Assembly (NCBI GenBank): GCA_963575745.1
Contig: CAUYUJ010018627.1
Location: 339,052 to 403,051 of the forward strand
Reading direction: 5' to 3'
DNA length: 64,000 bases
From: Prorocentrum cordatum
Lineage: Eukaryota > Sar > Dinophyceae > Prorocentrales > Prorocentraceae
The notes under the pieces were generated by a model. That model saw only the letters and a program-made list of their open reading frames with translations, made no database searches and was not told where the DNA came from. Shown here in pieces: positions 31,101 through 42,591 of this stretch. The position numbers were made by a program, and so were the translations under genes. The stretch's first letter is position 1. The number at the start of each line of letters is the position of its first letter.

Positions 31101-32590
31101 GCGCGCAAAAACTGCGCACGCGACACCGCTGGTCCGTCCTGCGGCGGCGCGCCCGCCCCGTCAGTGCCGTGATGAGCAGCATCAGCTGGAACAACTTGTT
31201 CGTGTGCACCCTCCGCGCTCGCCTCGGGCAGTGGGCCCTGTGGCTGCGGCGGAGGACGCCCTGCCAGCGCGTCAGCCACCAGCTGGGCGTGGCGAGCGGC
31301 GCGGTCGGTGGCCTGGCGCTGAGCCTCGTCCATGCCCGCTGCCGTGAGGCACGCGTTGCGGACAGGGCTGACTCCACGCGGGGCCGCCGCTGCCGCGGCA
31401 GCGGCTGAGGTGGCGGGGCCGCCGCCGTGGCTCGGAGGGGGCAGCGGTGAGCCGCCGCCGAAGCCCGCCGCGAGGCCCTTGACGGTGTACTTGTGCTTGA
31501 AGGGGTCGAAGGTCGGCGCCTCGTCGAAGGGGACGACAACGCGGGTGGGCGGTGGTAGCTCCTGGTCCGTGGACGGCGTCGGCTCGAGGTCGACCTGGCC
31601 AGGTTCGATGGCGCTGGCACCGAAACGTGGCACCACCTCTGAGGCTTGGCCGTGAGCCTGAGTCTCGCGAGGCGGCGAGCTCGTGGAGCTCCCAGGGGGC
31701 TTGCGCGAGCTGTGGCGGCTGCAGGACCGGCTGCGCGGGACGCGCCCGCCCGTGTGGCGGTCACGTGGCGAGGCCACCTGGGCGTTTGCGCGCGCAGAGT
31801 CCGCCCTGCTCGGGGAGCGGATCGGCGCTGCGCAGGGTGATGGGCTGGGCGGGCGGGAGCCGCCTGTGCCGCCCGCCGCCGAGGCTGCAGCCTGGTCAGG
31901 GTCGACGGCGTCGGGCCGGGGGCTGACGTGGTGGGCACTACCCTCGCTGTGCCGCGGGGAGGCGCTGTGGTGCGCCTGGGTGTGCGTGAGGACGAGCGGG
32001 ACGAGCGGCTGCCGCTCGCGCTCAGGGGGGGCAGGTTTTGCCTGGGCAGGGCGCAGCGCTGCGGCCACGTTTGGCGGGGGCGTGTGTTGGCGCGGTTGCC
32101 AGGCACGCACGTTCGCCTCGCGCCATCCTTCGGGGCGCCCTGTCCTGCCACGGCTTGGTGCAGCCCCCTGGGCTGGAGCCGCAGGGGGTGCCACTGCGGA
32201 CTGGTTGCTGGCGGTGCTGTCGTGGCGGCCTGGGTAATGGCCCCAGGCACGCGTGGACCCTGGCACGGGCGAGGTGGCCCGTGGGGGAGCCTGCCCGAGT
32301 GCACGCGGGTAGCCGACGACCGCTGGGTGCACCCTGGCGTGGGGGGCGTGGCCGTAGCTGGAGGCGGATGCTCCTGCCGCCGCGGGCCTGGCCCCAATGG
32401 GGCCACGGTGATAGGCGGCGCCCCCGCCATACCCCGCGCTGTCCCCTGTGGGGATGCGCGCGGGAGAGCGGTTGCGTGGCGTGCTCGGCTGACCTGCGTC
32501 GCGTTGGTCGCGCTGCTGGGTGCGCTGCTGGTGCTGTTGGTAGCGCTGCTGGTCGGCTCTCGAGAGCGGGCGGGTGTCGGGGAGGATGGG
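25163..32590 (-). CDS. ORF2 C-terminal part: AP endonuclease, reverse transcriptase, RNase H (copy A)
   Basis: This is the enzymatic part of the retrotransposon polyprotein, which nicks target DNA and copies the RNA there. Endonuclease motifs: LNITSLPANWPTI (about 30700), LQETRH (about 30615), CMDANTNID (about 30160), SRIDYIIAN (about 30010), SHVGLQV (about 29930). Reverse transcriptase: SFGAVPKATIGD (about 28450), LDRQKCFDYL (motif A, about 28350), LQGSSWSLDD (motif B, about 28175), TFVDDSN (motif C, about 28085). A knuckle CRYCDEEEETQEHTVRDC lies near 27030. RNase H: TDGAC (about 26745), AETLAI (about 26610), VDNQAVVDG (about 26555) and RQADALA (about 26335), so the D-E-D-D set is complete. 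The end (ETELSQSMAALQQRC onwards) is a likely coiled coil. The frame is open throughout, but it is cut off from the N-terminal part by a one-base loss near 32590. In the ancestral element both parts formed one ORF. Confidence 0.85.
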   Translation of the reverse strand, partial: PILPDTRPLSRADQQRYQQHQQRTQQRDQRDAGQPSTPRNRSPARIPTGDSAGYGGGAAYHRGPIGARPAAAGASASSYGHAPHARVHPAVVGYPRALGQAPPRATSPVPGSTRAWGHYPGRHDSTASNQSAVAPPAAPAQGAAPSRGRTGRPEGWREANVRAWQPRQHTPPPNVAAALRPAQAKPAPPERERQPLVPLVLTHTQAHHSASPRHSEGSAHHVSPRPDAVDPDQAAASAAGGTGGSRPPSPSPCAAPIRSPSRADSARANAQVASPRDRHTGGRVPRSRSCSRHSSRKPPGSSTSSPPRETQAHGQASEVVPRFGASAIEPGQVDLEPTPSTDQELPPPTRVVVPFDEAPTFDPFKHKYTVKGLAAGFGGGSPLPPPSHGGGPATSAAAAAAAAPRGVSPVRNACLTAAGMDEAQRQATDRAARHAQLVADALAGRPPPQPQGPLPEASAEGAHEQVVPADAAHHGTDGAGAPPQDGPAVSRAQFLRARCAAAAPSCRRWFAFALVLGRTDRGVASLSPCCRLTSPPSVPHGTGVRRIFRGSFADVYEPPPAQRRPCLAYTFGPTAASAPSKPICRDAMSSYCGQAFYLGDGQAALHRAGRANPSSTDGDGPGRSIHLVSLNITSLPANWPTITALGVDHNAAVIALQETRHAKPTRQAIATNAANPHHGGYQASLGPDLDLARAQRKAAHGGTDHTVEGNTGASGGVAILSKDAIVDSTVDDIATCIATLKAKKRWHEAFLPLCTQHRRRRRRNNHGPAGIYIASLYGVAGGDSTDLFRLADCAAARVGSAPYFICMDANTNIDDNPHLLHMMQHGWFNVAEGTPDHTMHTYGNIPDWDRVTKCPRTSRIDYIIANQAARSLVTDFCYLRDLPAKSHVGLQVTLDLSRLDHTAPRLLAPTPYPPNDGAHEDHELQALGTLIAGRYHDRMEQADTRDDVECMFALANEASHEYHLTRLRDLPPPPPDHPKKKAPTMHGLTPTFEERPAVPRAFPTYGASTIHMNRLRKLHRQLCELRFIGQHHHLDCRAIPPYLAQRIDCTWTAARLLCHKLRPTALLAFPDAWTPDVPAPRGEHLDRLIQNLDSELARRANRAKAERIKIWAEGVREPSGRKAAIYARAADCSPTAYLRTPTTPDDAQLHCDTTAFNPDQASTDDSDADTDAGGFSPSDGSSLDTDNDDGHTRDPPPAQVPDALPANAIVANTKDMLKLMVDTWEPILGRYRARAGHDAEAMPTWADFYDEYRQELPTPSPAAPFHLTDDQLIHFIRTRSPRRAGGLDGWTTKEAKELPDDILRLFASVLRAMQRTGTIPEPLLHVPNPCLRKGRGELPTDQRLLSVLSVWMYAWEAPAYRSLTTWRQGWTHATSFGAVPKATIGDVSTSLALRIEHARTLLLPLAGAALDRQKCFDYLITDICLNLALHAGCPQDIVTVRRNFYRHHKRYIRMNGAYSRDLARTNGHLQGSSWSLDDIKLLMCVWTKRQHRYVPRSLSTTFVDDSNSTTHTASELQKSLDETAKFDRFSGQRIHPGKVAGWALTDELHAAVTQLTLADRPLRVVDSFKLVGSYINAEAAPAPAALNLTATADARVRRATIRLPRIGKLPSPMLIKARHARSLAASVCTTGTDIQAPSGPAKTAYNHALKAAIRPKGNKWVEFWTLMAVCVPGHALEIDAITQREAFLCLRRQVNRDATLCGLARDLQHHVQTLFGGGPVGRLVQSLQQLRWTWPTFGIMYDDWGCPISWLNLPQNAFLHMLRASQRRAFLRRIKPRRHDLGYLASVRQGLDLFASTWLARTKGAAKCTAWQLALLLNYLSGGDHTQQRRSRSNTSADPSPMCRYCDEEEETQEHTVRDCKCWARERLPLTTLISDDQWARLPPHTRHCGLFDEDPALLDLQADLARDPLPQPIPRPSPEGDPAASAQDTYTTYLDYDTGWTWVYAATDGACTNQAIPLLARAGYGVYYGIDHRMNYSARVRGLTQNAQVAETLAIVHLTACAERPVHVFVDNQAVVDGFQSIIDGHPAPQGTHAELWEKIHRCVMAKPNMFRVEKIASHLGDLGIDLGLIGPIAEEFNRQADALATAAARTHNLPDDIVEAAKTRHRQATVLHGVAVAIYERRHRTLPLPHRRAGFTAAELSKMEPNPLLSDQAPPAAGPYIPQNPDELWAEAQRAMLDEQEDDPFGFGGGLDFLDDGPASANPAPSGSHSTPTSIPPPRATSHPHDDVAHRQDADEDLYDPLGLSGSIDDAPPTPHAADDAAPSRRHPTTRPTSEPSHGIMIGPPVPPTPSPHQRQPAGAAPAPPQGTEPVRPSHPVHACTGAGCEAAAPPSSRGVALAASALGPRVTLQSPLKGDGRQRTDHRTALVHHLARRTVDLVPATRPAAAGTEQPPLTDRETELSQSMAALQQRCAALAADLAAAQARQGPLLQRLHRAGRAFAELLTPPPDGAAPPLTLHAMLSSLRGAPPGAPR

Positions 32591-35500
32591 GGCACGTCGG
32601 GCCGCCGCCAGCCCTGATAGACGTGCTCGAAGGCATGGTCTGGGTAAGTCTCCCCGACGGGTGAGTAGCGCCGCACATGCTCCACGTAGTCAATGTTCTG
32701 CGGCTCGGGGAGCACCGTGATGTTCACAGCCCGCTGGTGCGCTGGTCCATAGAGACAGAAGCTACCACGGTTGCTGCGGTCGTGGTTCAACTCGGCTTCG
32801 GTCGTGGCACGACTCACCATGGCGTCACAGAGGCGCATGTCGTAGTCGAGAGCTTGAGGCCCAGGGCCGCCCTCGGCATCCCAGTACAGTACCACATCTC
32901 GCCAGCGCGTGCGGGTAGTGTGGATGCGCTCGGCGATAGACTCGCAGACGGTCCTGACTGTGACACGATCCCTGTGCATGTTGGTGATGGCTAGGGAGTA
33001 AGGTCGGCGGACCGCTTTGTTGAAGATGAAATCCTCCTTGAGGGCCTGGTGAGGGCCGAAGAGCACGTAGCCTTCCTTCCACAGCGGTTGGTCGGGAGAC
33101 GGGTCTTCAGGCATCCCCGTTCCTGTGAACCCTGGTGGCCGCCTCGTGCCGTCGGGCAATCCCTGCTTGAGGACGCGACGCGGCCTCGGTGGTAGATACC
33201 ATTGACCCTGGTATCCTGCTTGGCCTGGTTGCGGAGGCTCCCCCCCGGGGCCTGAAGGCGCTCGGGGGGGTTCCTTGAGGTCGTGCTGGGCTGGCGCGTT
33301 GCCGTATTGGCGGGCGAGGATGTGCGGAGGCATCCCTGTGGCACGGACGTCGAAATGACTGTGCGGACGAGGCGGATGCGGGCATCTGCTGGAGAGGCAG
33401 CATGTGTCGGAGTCCCTGTTGTCGGTGCTGTACGCACACGTCCAGCTGTTGCAGGAGTAGTCCGTGGACCAGTCCATAGGTGCCCGTAGTCCGCTGAGGG
33501 AGCAGTCCGGGCACGTTGGTTGGCCCGAGGTGCCGAGCTGTGCGTTGCGGCGGGCAGCACAATACTGACAGCATTGGAGTCGGCACTGTAGGCAAGTCCA
33601 GCGTCCTGGTAGGGGCGGGAACGCTTGCTCGTCGGTGACTGCGTCGTCTGGGTGGGGTCGGGGTCGATCCCACAGGGGCCAGACGTCGGCGAACCAGGAC
33701 TGGCCTGTAGTGCGGACGACCTCCGCGGGGAGGCGAGCGTCGTCAGCATGGCGCTCGATCCACTGGGGCCCCAGGTCCGCTGGGATCATGACCGTGCGCC
33801 AAGTGTCGTCCGCCTTGACGTGGACTTGGGTCGGTGCCCAGAGCCTGGTAGTGGCATCGCCATGGTCATGGTGAAGGATGACCCAGCCGTCGCGACCCGC
33901 AACCGCAGGGTCAATAACGCGGTGGCCCACAACGGTCGCCCCCCACGGTAGGTAGGCGCCATCGTGATGCTCGCCTGGGTCGAGCCAGACCTCGACGCCA
34001 GGGGCGTTCACACGGGCCCGCACATCGCGGACGTGGAAGGCGAGGACGTGGTAGGCGGTCGGCTCCTCTTCCGTCTCGATGTGCTCCCACGTCTCGATGT
34101 CGCTGCTGTGAGAGGTGGAGTTTCCGCCGCTCTGCCGTGACGAACGCGAGGCGGATCGCCGTGAGCGGGCATGGCCTCGGGCGAGGGCGGCGGCCGCGCT
34201 GATGAGGGACGGCGCACGGCGGTCGTCGGCTCTCGATGTCGTCGATGAGCGGTCTGGACTGTGTCCCAGGGCGGCACCTGGCTGATAGGTGTGCGATGGG
34301 CCAGACGCGGCCCCAGGGCTGGAGCCGCTGGGGCGCGGCGCTCGTACGTCGGACTGCCCCCGCACGGGAACGGCCTGCAAGCCAGTGTACACCAGGTCGA
34401 TCAGTGGCTGCGGGTCCAGCTGGAGCTTGCGAAGCGAGGCGCGCGGACGGGGCTGGTTGGGGTCGGCCCTGGTGGCTGCTTCGGTGTCGTAGTGCTGTGT
34501 AGCCCATGCTCGCGCTGCCTCTGGCGAGTATAGTGCCTGCGGCGGTGGCCACGCTGCCGCGGTGTCCAGCCGGCGCCAGGTGTTTGCTTCCTGGTCGCGG
34601 GCTTCAGCCGCCTCGCGGAGGTCTGGGTGATCGAAGCCGGCAATGTGGAGGGCGTGCGCACAGTCGCCCATGCCATAGGTGTGTGGGAGGGCACGGCACC
34701 TGGAGGCAGCTTCGGTGGGGGCACACCAGTCCATGCGGATGAGGAGGCCCAGGACCCGTGGGTAGATGAGGCGCGCTCCGTGAGCCTCCCCTTTCACGAA
34801 GTTGTGCCAGTTCTCACCGCGCGGCGGTTTGGTAGCCTCGCACATCCAGAGCGCGATGGGTCCCCAGGCGAGGGTGTCGTCTTCGAGGCTGCAGGGCGGG
34901 TGAGGCGGCACCGCGTACCACGCGGCCAGCGACGGGTGCACACTCACGTACGTGCGGCCGACATTTGCGGCGGTTCGACCCTTCGCTTCACGGCGGGGGC
35001 CCGGCAGGAGGTGACCTCCGTTGAAAGCGAGACGCGCCGCAAGGTCGCCGCGGGTCCCGTGCCAGAAGACCGTGGGCGTGTCAGTGGTGGGTTCACGGAG
35101 GTCCCACGTGAGGTAGGGGAAGATCGTCTCGCCTGAGTTCCCACCCGAGTCTTCCAGCACCCAAGTGAGTCGGTTCGGGGGCCTCTGCATGATGTCAGTC
35201 CACGGCGCCAGCGCTTGGAGCGTTGGGTCATGGGTGAATCGAGGATGGTCGTAGAGTCGCAGGGCGTCTTTGATGTCCTCTGTAGTCACGCCACTGTTAC
35301 CAAGCGCAAAGCCGTTCTGGTACAGGGAGGTGAGGATGCTCGTCGGCGGCACGGGGACCGCTGGGTCGCGCTGGATGGTGCTGCGTAAGTTGCGCGTCGG
35401 TGGCCTGAGGGCTGGGTGGGGCGTACCAGGGCCTGGAGGCGCCTGGGGCCTGGCGGGTGAAGCGTAGCGTGCTCGCCGTCGTGGTGGTTGGGTGTCCATG

Positions 35501-38154
35501 TCGGAAGAGGAACCACGAGCATCTGCATGTCGGAAGATGGACCACGGCCTGTCGAGGGTGCGCTCACGTGTTTCACTTGCCTCGGCATCGGTGGCCTGAG
35601 CTGTGGCGTCTTCGTGAGTCGGCGGGTTGCCATAGGCCGCGCCGCTTGTGGGGCCGTCTCGCGGGGACGGGCTGGTCGACCGTGGTGTGACAGACGAGGC
35701 TCGCGATACCGCGGCAGTGACTTCAACAATGGCGGCGGTGGTGGCGGTGGTGACCTCGGCGACTGCGGCGGCAACTGCAGCAGCATAGTGTTCCTGTAGC
35801 AGCGGGTGTCGAAGAGAGTGCACGTGCTGGCTCTCGGGGTCGTCGGGATGCGTGCGCGGCATTGTGTGTGTGGCCTCATCGCGCGGCCTCCTGATCGGTT
35901 GGCAACAGCGGAGGCACCACTGGGCCGTGGGTGAGTCCAGGGCGCGCGCACAGATGCGGGCTCCTACGTGTCCGACGGCTCCTTGAGCGAGAAGTTTGGC
36001 GCCGACCAGGAGAAGACCGCAAACCACTCCGCCTGTGGCAATAGCTCCGAGTTTGCCGCTGGCCCATTTCAGGGCACCCCAGAGGCCAGACCCGACTGCG
36101 CTGGCTCCGCCCGAGACGATGTCTCTGAGTTTGGCACTGGTCCACTTGAGAATACCCCACAAGGCGGGCGCGGCGTCGTATGCCGTTGTGCGTCGGGGCG
36201 TAGTGGACACGGATGGGCCTGGTGCCGCAGCTTCACGGCGTCGTCGCTGCCGGTAGCTGGGGTCTCGGCTCGGTGTCGGCAGGTACCCGTCGATCTGGTC
36301 CTTGTACGGCATGGCTACCACGATGGCATACGTGGCCACGAAGAGGCAGATGAGGCAGCCGCAGCGTCGGGAGGCCGCTGCGCTGTGCGGGACCTCGTAG
36401 GAGCCGCTGGCGTCAGGGCTCGCGTCCTCGATGGGATCATTGTCGATGCCAGCCTGCCAGTGGTCGACGGCGCTGGAGTTGGAGTCAGTCGCGTTAGCTC
36501 GGCAGACAAGGGTGCGGGGCGGGGTCCTGCCACCTGAGGTCTGAAGACGCCCAGATCCAGCCAATGCTGCAGCGGGGCTGAAGCCGCCACTGCGCGGGCT
36601 GGTGAGAGCTGGCAGTGCAGTGGGATGGCTTGTCTCGTCGGCGGCGGTGGCGCCTTCGGCGTCGCTGAGCTGTGCGCTGGGGTCGGCCTGGGTCGAGTTG
36701 ATGGGCGGACTGCTGTGCGACAGGGGGCGCCCTGTGTTGGGTTCGCTGTCACGGTCGCGCTGGGCCGTGTCACCTGGTGGTGTCGTGCCGTCGCGATCCT
36801 GGGTTTCCGTGTCGTGGATGGAGTCGTTCTGGCTATCGTCCGACACGTGGAACGAGTCCAGGGATATGTTGCTGATATCGCTGGCCGCGATGTGCTGGAG
36901 CAGAAGCGGTTCGGCGTCGGCCGCGGGCTGGTCACACGTGGCGTTCTGGGCGAGGGGGCCAGCTGGCGGTGGTAGGTTTAGCGGTTCCATCGGTGCCGCG
37001 GCGAGCTCCGCCTCGACAAGCGGCTGCAGGTCTGGCGGGTGGTGCAGGATCGCATCCGCGAGATACGCCAGGGCGTCTTGGTCGGGCGGAGGGAGGCCTC
37101 TTGGCAGCAAGGCGTGGGCCCGTGAGAGGTATGGCGGCAGTGGTGCCGCGAAAGCCTCAGGGCCGACGAGCTGGGCACGAGCGCCCTGGTATTCCAGAAG
37201 GAGGCCAAAGTAGCGGGTGGGGTACTCGTGGCTGCCCTGGATACGAGTGAGGTTGCGGTTGGTGCGCTGTCTGTCGGGGCCCGCTCTGTGCCAGATATCC
37301 TCGCACATGTCGAACGCGGTGCGGTGGCGCAGGGCGTCGTTTTTCTCCGCGGAATCCTCCTGGAAAAAGTGGTCGTACTGTGGCAGATGGAGCGTCGCCA
37401 GGATGTGCGGGACGCAGTCCTCGAGCCATGCCCAGTACACGTCCTGATGGTCCTCACCTGGTGCCCACGCCGCAGCGCACGGTATGAGCCGTGCTCGGAT
37501 GTTCATCAGGTGCCAGAAAGCGGGGTCCTCCTCGGGTTCACCCCTGGCGCACAGAGGGGCAATGGGACTCGTGGGGCTAAAGCGGGGCACGACAGCGGGG
37601 CTGAAGCCGCCACTGCGTGCCTGGGCCTTGCCAGCGGCCCTGTCGAGGATATGCTGCACGACGGTCGAGGACAAGCTGAGGACAGACTGCGATGCATGTG
37701 TCGTAGTTGACGAGGGCGTGCTCGTAGGAGACATGCTGGTACTCGTCGTAGACGTCGTAGTAGCCGTCGAAGTCCCAGGGGGGCAGCGCGTGGGGCGGGG
37801 CCCCTGGTGCTGCTCAGGCCAGGCGCTCGCGGGGGCGCCCAGCGGCCCGGTGCCGCACGGACCCGCGGCGGCGGTGCTGTTCACGATCGGGTCCAAAATG
37901 GCGCTGTGATCGTATTTGTAGATGCTGTCATCGTAAAGGTAGAAGAGCGTCCCACGCTCCGCATGTCGCAGGAAAGCCTCTCCTCCGTGCTGGGGCGCAC
38001 CGCCTGGAGACGGGTGTGCTCCAGCCAGCGAGGGGAGGGCCAGGCCGCAGGCAAGGCGCCACATGATGGCGAGGCCTGGCGGGCGGCGCGAGCGATGAGC
38101 CGAAAGCTGCGTGGCAGCACACGTCCTCAAATACCCCTGAATGCTCATGTACAT
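32580..38154 (-). CDS. ORF2 N-terminal part: membrane segments, ART-like and Cys-rich regions (copy A)
   Basis: The start is the ATG at 38154, which is also present in copy B. The N-terminus has a basic then hydrophobic stretch ending LALPSLAGAHP, like a signal peptide. Further on come CGCLICLFVATYAIVVAMPY (about 36370-36310, probable membrane segment), a polybasic YRQRRRRE (about 36250), a tandem repeat ALWGILKWTSAKL / GLWGALKWASGKL, and a second hydrophobic stretch ATGGVVCGLLLVGAKLLAQG (about 36045-35985). FWHGTRGDLAARL (about 35060) and RTYVSVHPSLAAWYA (about 34940) have the H...Y spacing and context of ADP-ribosyltransferase-type folds; the third catalytic residue is unclear. A Cys-rich block (CLQCRLQCCQYC, CPDC, CCLSSRC; about 33600-33370) looks zinc-binding. 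This cargo is unusual for a non-LTR element. Functions are inferred from short motifs only. Confidence 0.6.
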
Positions 38155-38325
38155 TGCTACAATCACGCCCCCTGCAAGACTACGGGTGTCCCTACACCAG
38201 ATAGCTTGCGCGTGCTGCTGCCAAAACAGACATGAGGTGACAAGAAAGAGATACGACGCGAAGAGGGGAGAGATGCCTCTGAAGGCGCTTCCTCGGAGGG
38301 CTGAGGCGGGCTCTCTGAGGCACCT

Positions 38326-40900
38326 TCAATAGGGTTCCTGGGTGGCCCGACCCTTGTCCTTGCCTTTGTCGGCCCCTGGGGGCCCCGTCCCTGGGGTGAC
38401 CTGGCCTGGCTGGTCGATCCAACTGCAGGCAGCCACGGGTTCGGCGGCCGCTGCGGCTTCCTCCTTCTTAGTTTCCAGAGTGGCCGCTTGTGGCAGGTGG
38501 ATGGTGCCTCCCGTGAGGTGCCCGAGGAGGGTCTGGATGTCGCCGCGCAGTGCAGCGGCGTCGGCGGTTGCCGTCTGTTGCTGGGTGACGACGGTGGCAA
38601 GCCCCCGTTCCAGCCCTGAAACGTGCTCCGTGAGTGTGGCCTGGGAGGAGAGAACGCCCGCAAGCTGCACCTGCATGTTATCCACCGTGTTGGCTAGCAG
38701 CTCGTGCTGCTGTTCCATGTGCTGGATGCGGGTCGTGGCAGCATCGGGCGGTTTAGAGGCCGATGCGAAGCGCTCGCCGAAGGTGTTGAGTTCGTGGGAG
38801 GCCACGCTGTATTCATCACCTGATGAGAGGATCTCGACGTCGACGACGTCACCTGGTACTTCGGCGGCTGTGGCAGCGTCGCCTTCGGTGTGGCCCCACC
38901 TTCTGCCGCCGCCGTGCCAAGCCAGGGGTCGTGGCCACCTGGTCCTGGGGCGGCCGTCGGTTCAGCGGCTCCGTCCGTGCCGTGCGGGGGTGCAGAGGAG
39001 CTGCGGCCTGGGGCGCAGGGTGGCCTTGCGTGCGGCGTGGCGTCACGTTTCCCGCTGGAGGAGCGGTGGCGCTTGGCTGAAGGCTCCTCCTTGGGGGTCA
39101 GGAGCGGTGCGACGCCCTTGCCTTTGGGCGTGGCAGTCATGAGGTCGTGGAGGTAGGGGCTCTGGGCCGCTTTGGTGAGGAGTGTGCCGGTGGCGGGGCT
39201 AAGCCGCCACCACCGGCTGGCGGCGTCACAGGCTCTGTGATGGTGGTAGGCGTGACGATGGTAACGTTGTCCCGCTTCGGCGCCACCTCAGCCAGCGGGG
39301 CCTCGGTGATGCTCCACGGGATGGGGCACCCCGCGACCTGCACCGTATAGGTGAGTGGGGGCCGATGAGCGCGCACTAAGGCAAACTGGGCCGCAGTGGC
39401 TGGGTCCCAGGCGGTGTGGTAGACCTCACAGTCCCATTTAACGGACGGGCCCGTGAGAGTCTTGGCGAGCTGGGTCAGCGTGGCGTGGCGTGCCGCAATG
39501 CCAGTGATGCGGTAGCGCGTCTTGGCGAGGGTAGCCTCGCAGCCGCGGATGCTGACAGCAGCGGCCTTGGCGACGTCGGACCCCCGCGGAACACGGATCC
39601 CCAGTAGGCCTGACTTGCCGTGCCTGACGACTCCCAGGGCCTTGAACTCCACCGACTTCTGGAACGCGTCTGCCATCGTGATGGGCTGGTCCTCAGGGAA
39701 CCAAACGGTCTGATACTTGTCGGCGGTGGGCTCGTCTGCACCTACGTTGCTGAGGTCGTAGGTGGCACCGAGTTGCCCTGATCCCGCCAGGACCTTGTCG
39801 ACCGCTTGGAGACTGACGCCGAAGGTGGCAGCCAGGGACCTCTTTCCGACGCCCGATCCAAACCTGCCTAGGCTTTTGCAGGGTTCGAGGATGGTGACGG
39901 CTTTAAAGTTGCCGTGGAAGAGGGCCTTGAAGGTGTCGTGGAGCTGGCTATCGAGCTCCTGGCGGCGAGCGTCTTTCTTGGACTCCTTGTGCTTTTGGCG
40001 CGCCTTGTCCTGTGGAGCGGAGTCGCCTCGAAAAGGGCCCTTGGCGCGTGGACCACCGTTCACGGGGGCACCTCCCGAGAACTGGTCCTCGAAGGCCTGG
40101 TGAATGATGGAGGGGACTGCGGCAATGGCCTCGGTCTCGTGTATGGTCGCCCGAATCCAGCAGACGTGGTCGGCAGGGTCAATGGTGGCGACGGCTACCT
40201 TTTCCGTGCAGGCGACCTCCTTGGTGCCCAGCTGGCACACGGTCACGGGGACGTGCGTGTGGACCACTTTGGGCGCCTTGGGGTGACGCTTCAGGACGGG
40301 GGCGGCGAGCTCGGTACCGACGTAGTTGTCGTTTTTCGGGCCCATGACAGCAATCGCGAGCTGACCCGTGGCTCGCTTGCCCTGCTCGAGGTGGTGTTGC
40401 AGCAGCCGTTCACCACTCTCGTAGTCGTGGAGGCTGATGCTGGGCTTGTACGTCTTGCCGTCGTCAGGCGAGGTGGGTTCGGCAAGGACAGGGACCTTCC
40501 AAAAGGCAGGGTCCAAGGCGATGAATTGGGTGTCCGCAGCCTGAAGACGTGCGGAACCCGCTGGTGGGTGCGATGTGTCACCGCCAGTGCGCTTAGGCTT
40601 GCTGCGCTGGTGATGATCGAGCGTGTAGCTAATCTGGTTGGCGGCGCACATGCGGATAAGGGCGCTGCCAAGCTTCTTCGTGTTGGACTTGTGCATGTCG
40701 CACATTGCCTGGAGCTCGTCCGCGCTCAGTTCGGCTAGCCCGTTGTAGGCGGCCGTGGGGCGGTCAGACCCCGCTTGCTTGAACGCTGCGATGCAGTCCT
40801 GCTTGCGTTGAAGGAGGGACCCTTCAGCAGCAGGGCGCGTAGGGCGGGAGCTCGGAGGCTGCTTAGAAGAGCGACGGCGCTCCGGCTTCTTGGGGGCCAT
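38326..40900 (-). pseudogene. ORF1 of retrotransposon copy A, two frameshifts
   Basis: It starts MAPKKPERRRSSKQPP at 40900. The ATG twelve bases earlier is not conserved in copy B, so I chose the shared one. It stays open to about 39199, where one base is missing inside a GGCTTCAGCCC motif. A second base is missing near 38895. The last frame, with the coiled coil RIQHMEQQHELLANTVDN, ends with TGA at 38326-38328. Copy B shows the intact version of 856 codons. The probable role is RNA binding and particle formation, by analogy with other ORF1 proteins. No RNA-recognition motif or knuckle was recognised. Confidence 0.75.
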
Positions 40901-41052
40901 TGCTGCGGGCACTCTGGTGTGGAGAGGTGACGCGAATCAGTAAGGTCCTGCTGGGACCCCTCCGGTCTCGCGAGGCCTGGGAGTCTGACTCCGAGGCGGG
41001 GCGCTTCGCGTCGCGGCTGCGGTCTGAGTGCAGGGCACTCTCGAGCCGAGAC

Positions 41053-42420
<1,368 letters not shown>

Positions 42421-42424
<4 letters not shown>

Positions 42425-42440
42425 GCCATTTTGGCTCAAG
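42421..42440 (+). other. Spliced-leader (DinoSL) relic at the 5' end of copy B
   Basis: CGTAGCCATTTTGGCTCAAG is identical to positions 3-22 of the dinoflagellate spliced leader. It follows (CT)n directly and is joined to TCTCGGCTCGAGAGTG, the first shared element sequence. In copy A only AG remains at that place. It marks a trans-spliced transcript that was copied back into DNA. Confidence 0.93.
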
Positions 42441-42591
42441 TCTCGGCTCGAGAGTGCCCGGCACTCAGACCGCAGCCGCGACGCGATGCGCCCCGCCTCG
42501 GAGCCAGACTCCCAGGCCTCGCGAGACCGGAGGGGTCCCCGCAGGACCCTACTGATTCGCGTCACCTCTCCTCACCAGAGCGCCCGCAGCA

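Larger units (their letters stand above)
24798..41053 (-). mobile_element. Non-LTR retrotransposon, copy A (near full length, about 16.3 kb)
   Basis: The boundaries come from comparison with copy B. The 3' end is the shared ...CCTACTTGTCCG, followed by (CT)n. The 5' end is AGTCTCGGCTCGAGAGTG, preceded by (CT)n. Order on the minus strand: 5' UTR, ORF1 (40900-38326), ORF2 (38154-25163) and a 3' UTR of about 365 bases with small hairpins. Defects: ORF1 has single-base losses near 39199 and 38895. ORF2 has one near 32590. The endonuclease-RT-RNase H part is open. It has no LTRs and no poly-A tail; the tail is (CT)n. At 16 kb it is very large for a non-LTR element. Confidence 0.85.

Noticed and set aside
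34600-34609. GGCTTCAGCC instance in copy A
   Set aside because: Copy B has a different sequence at this site and the codons encode a normal peptide (AEARD), so it is probably coincidence and is not counted among the 11 sites.
36235-36260. Polybasic RQRRRR taken as proof of a virus-type envelope protein
   Set aside because: A basic site plus hydrophobic segments is not enough. There is no recognisable fusion protein, and the element is a non-LTR retrotransposon.
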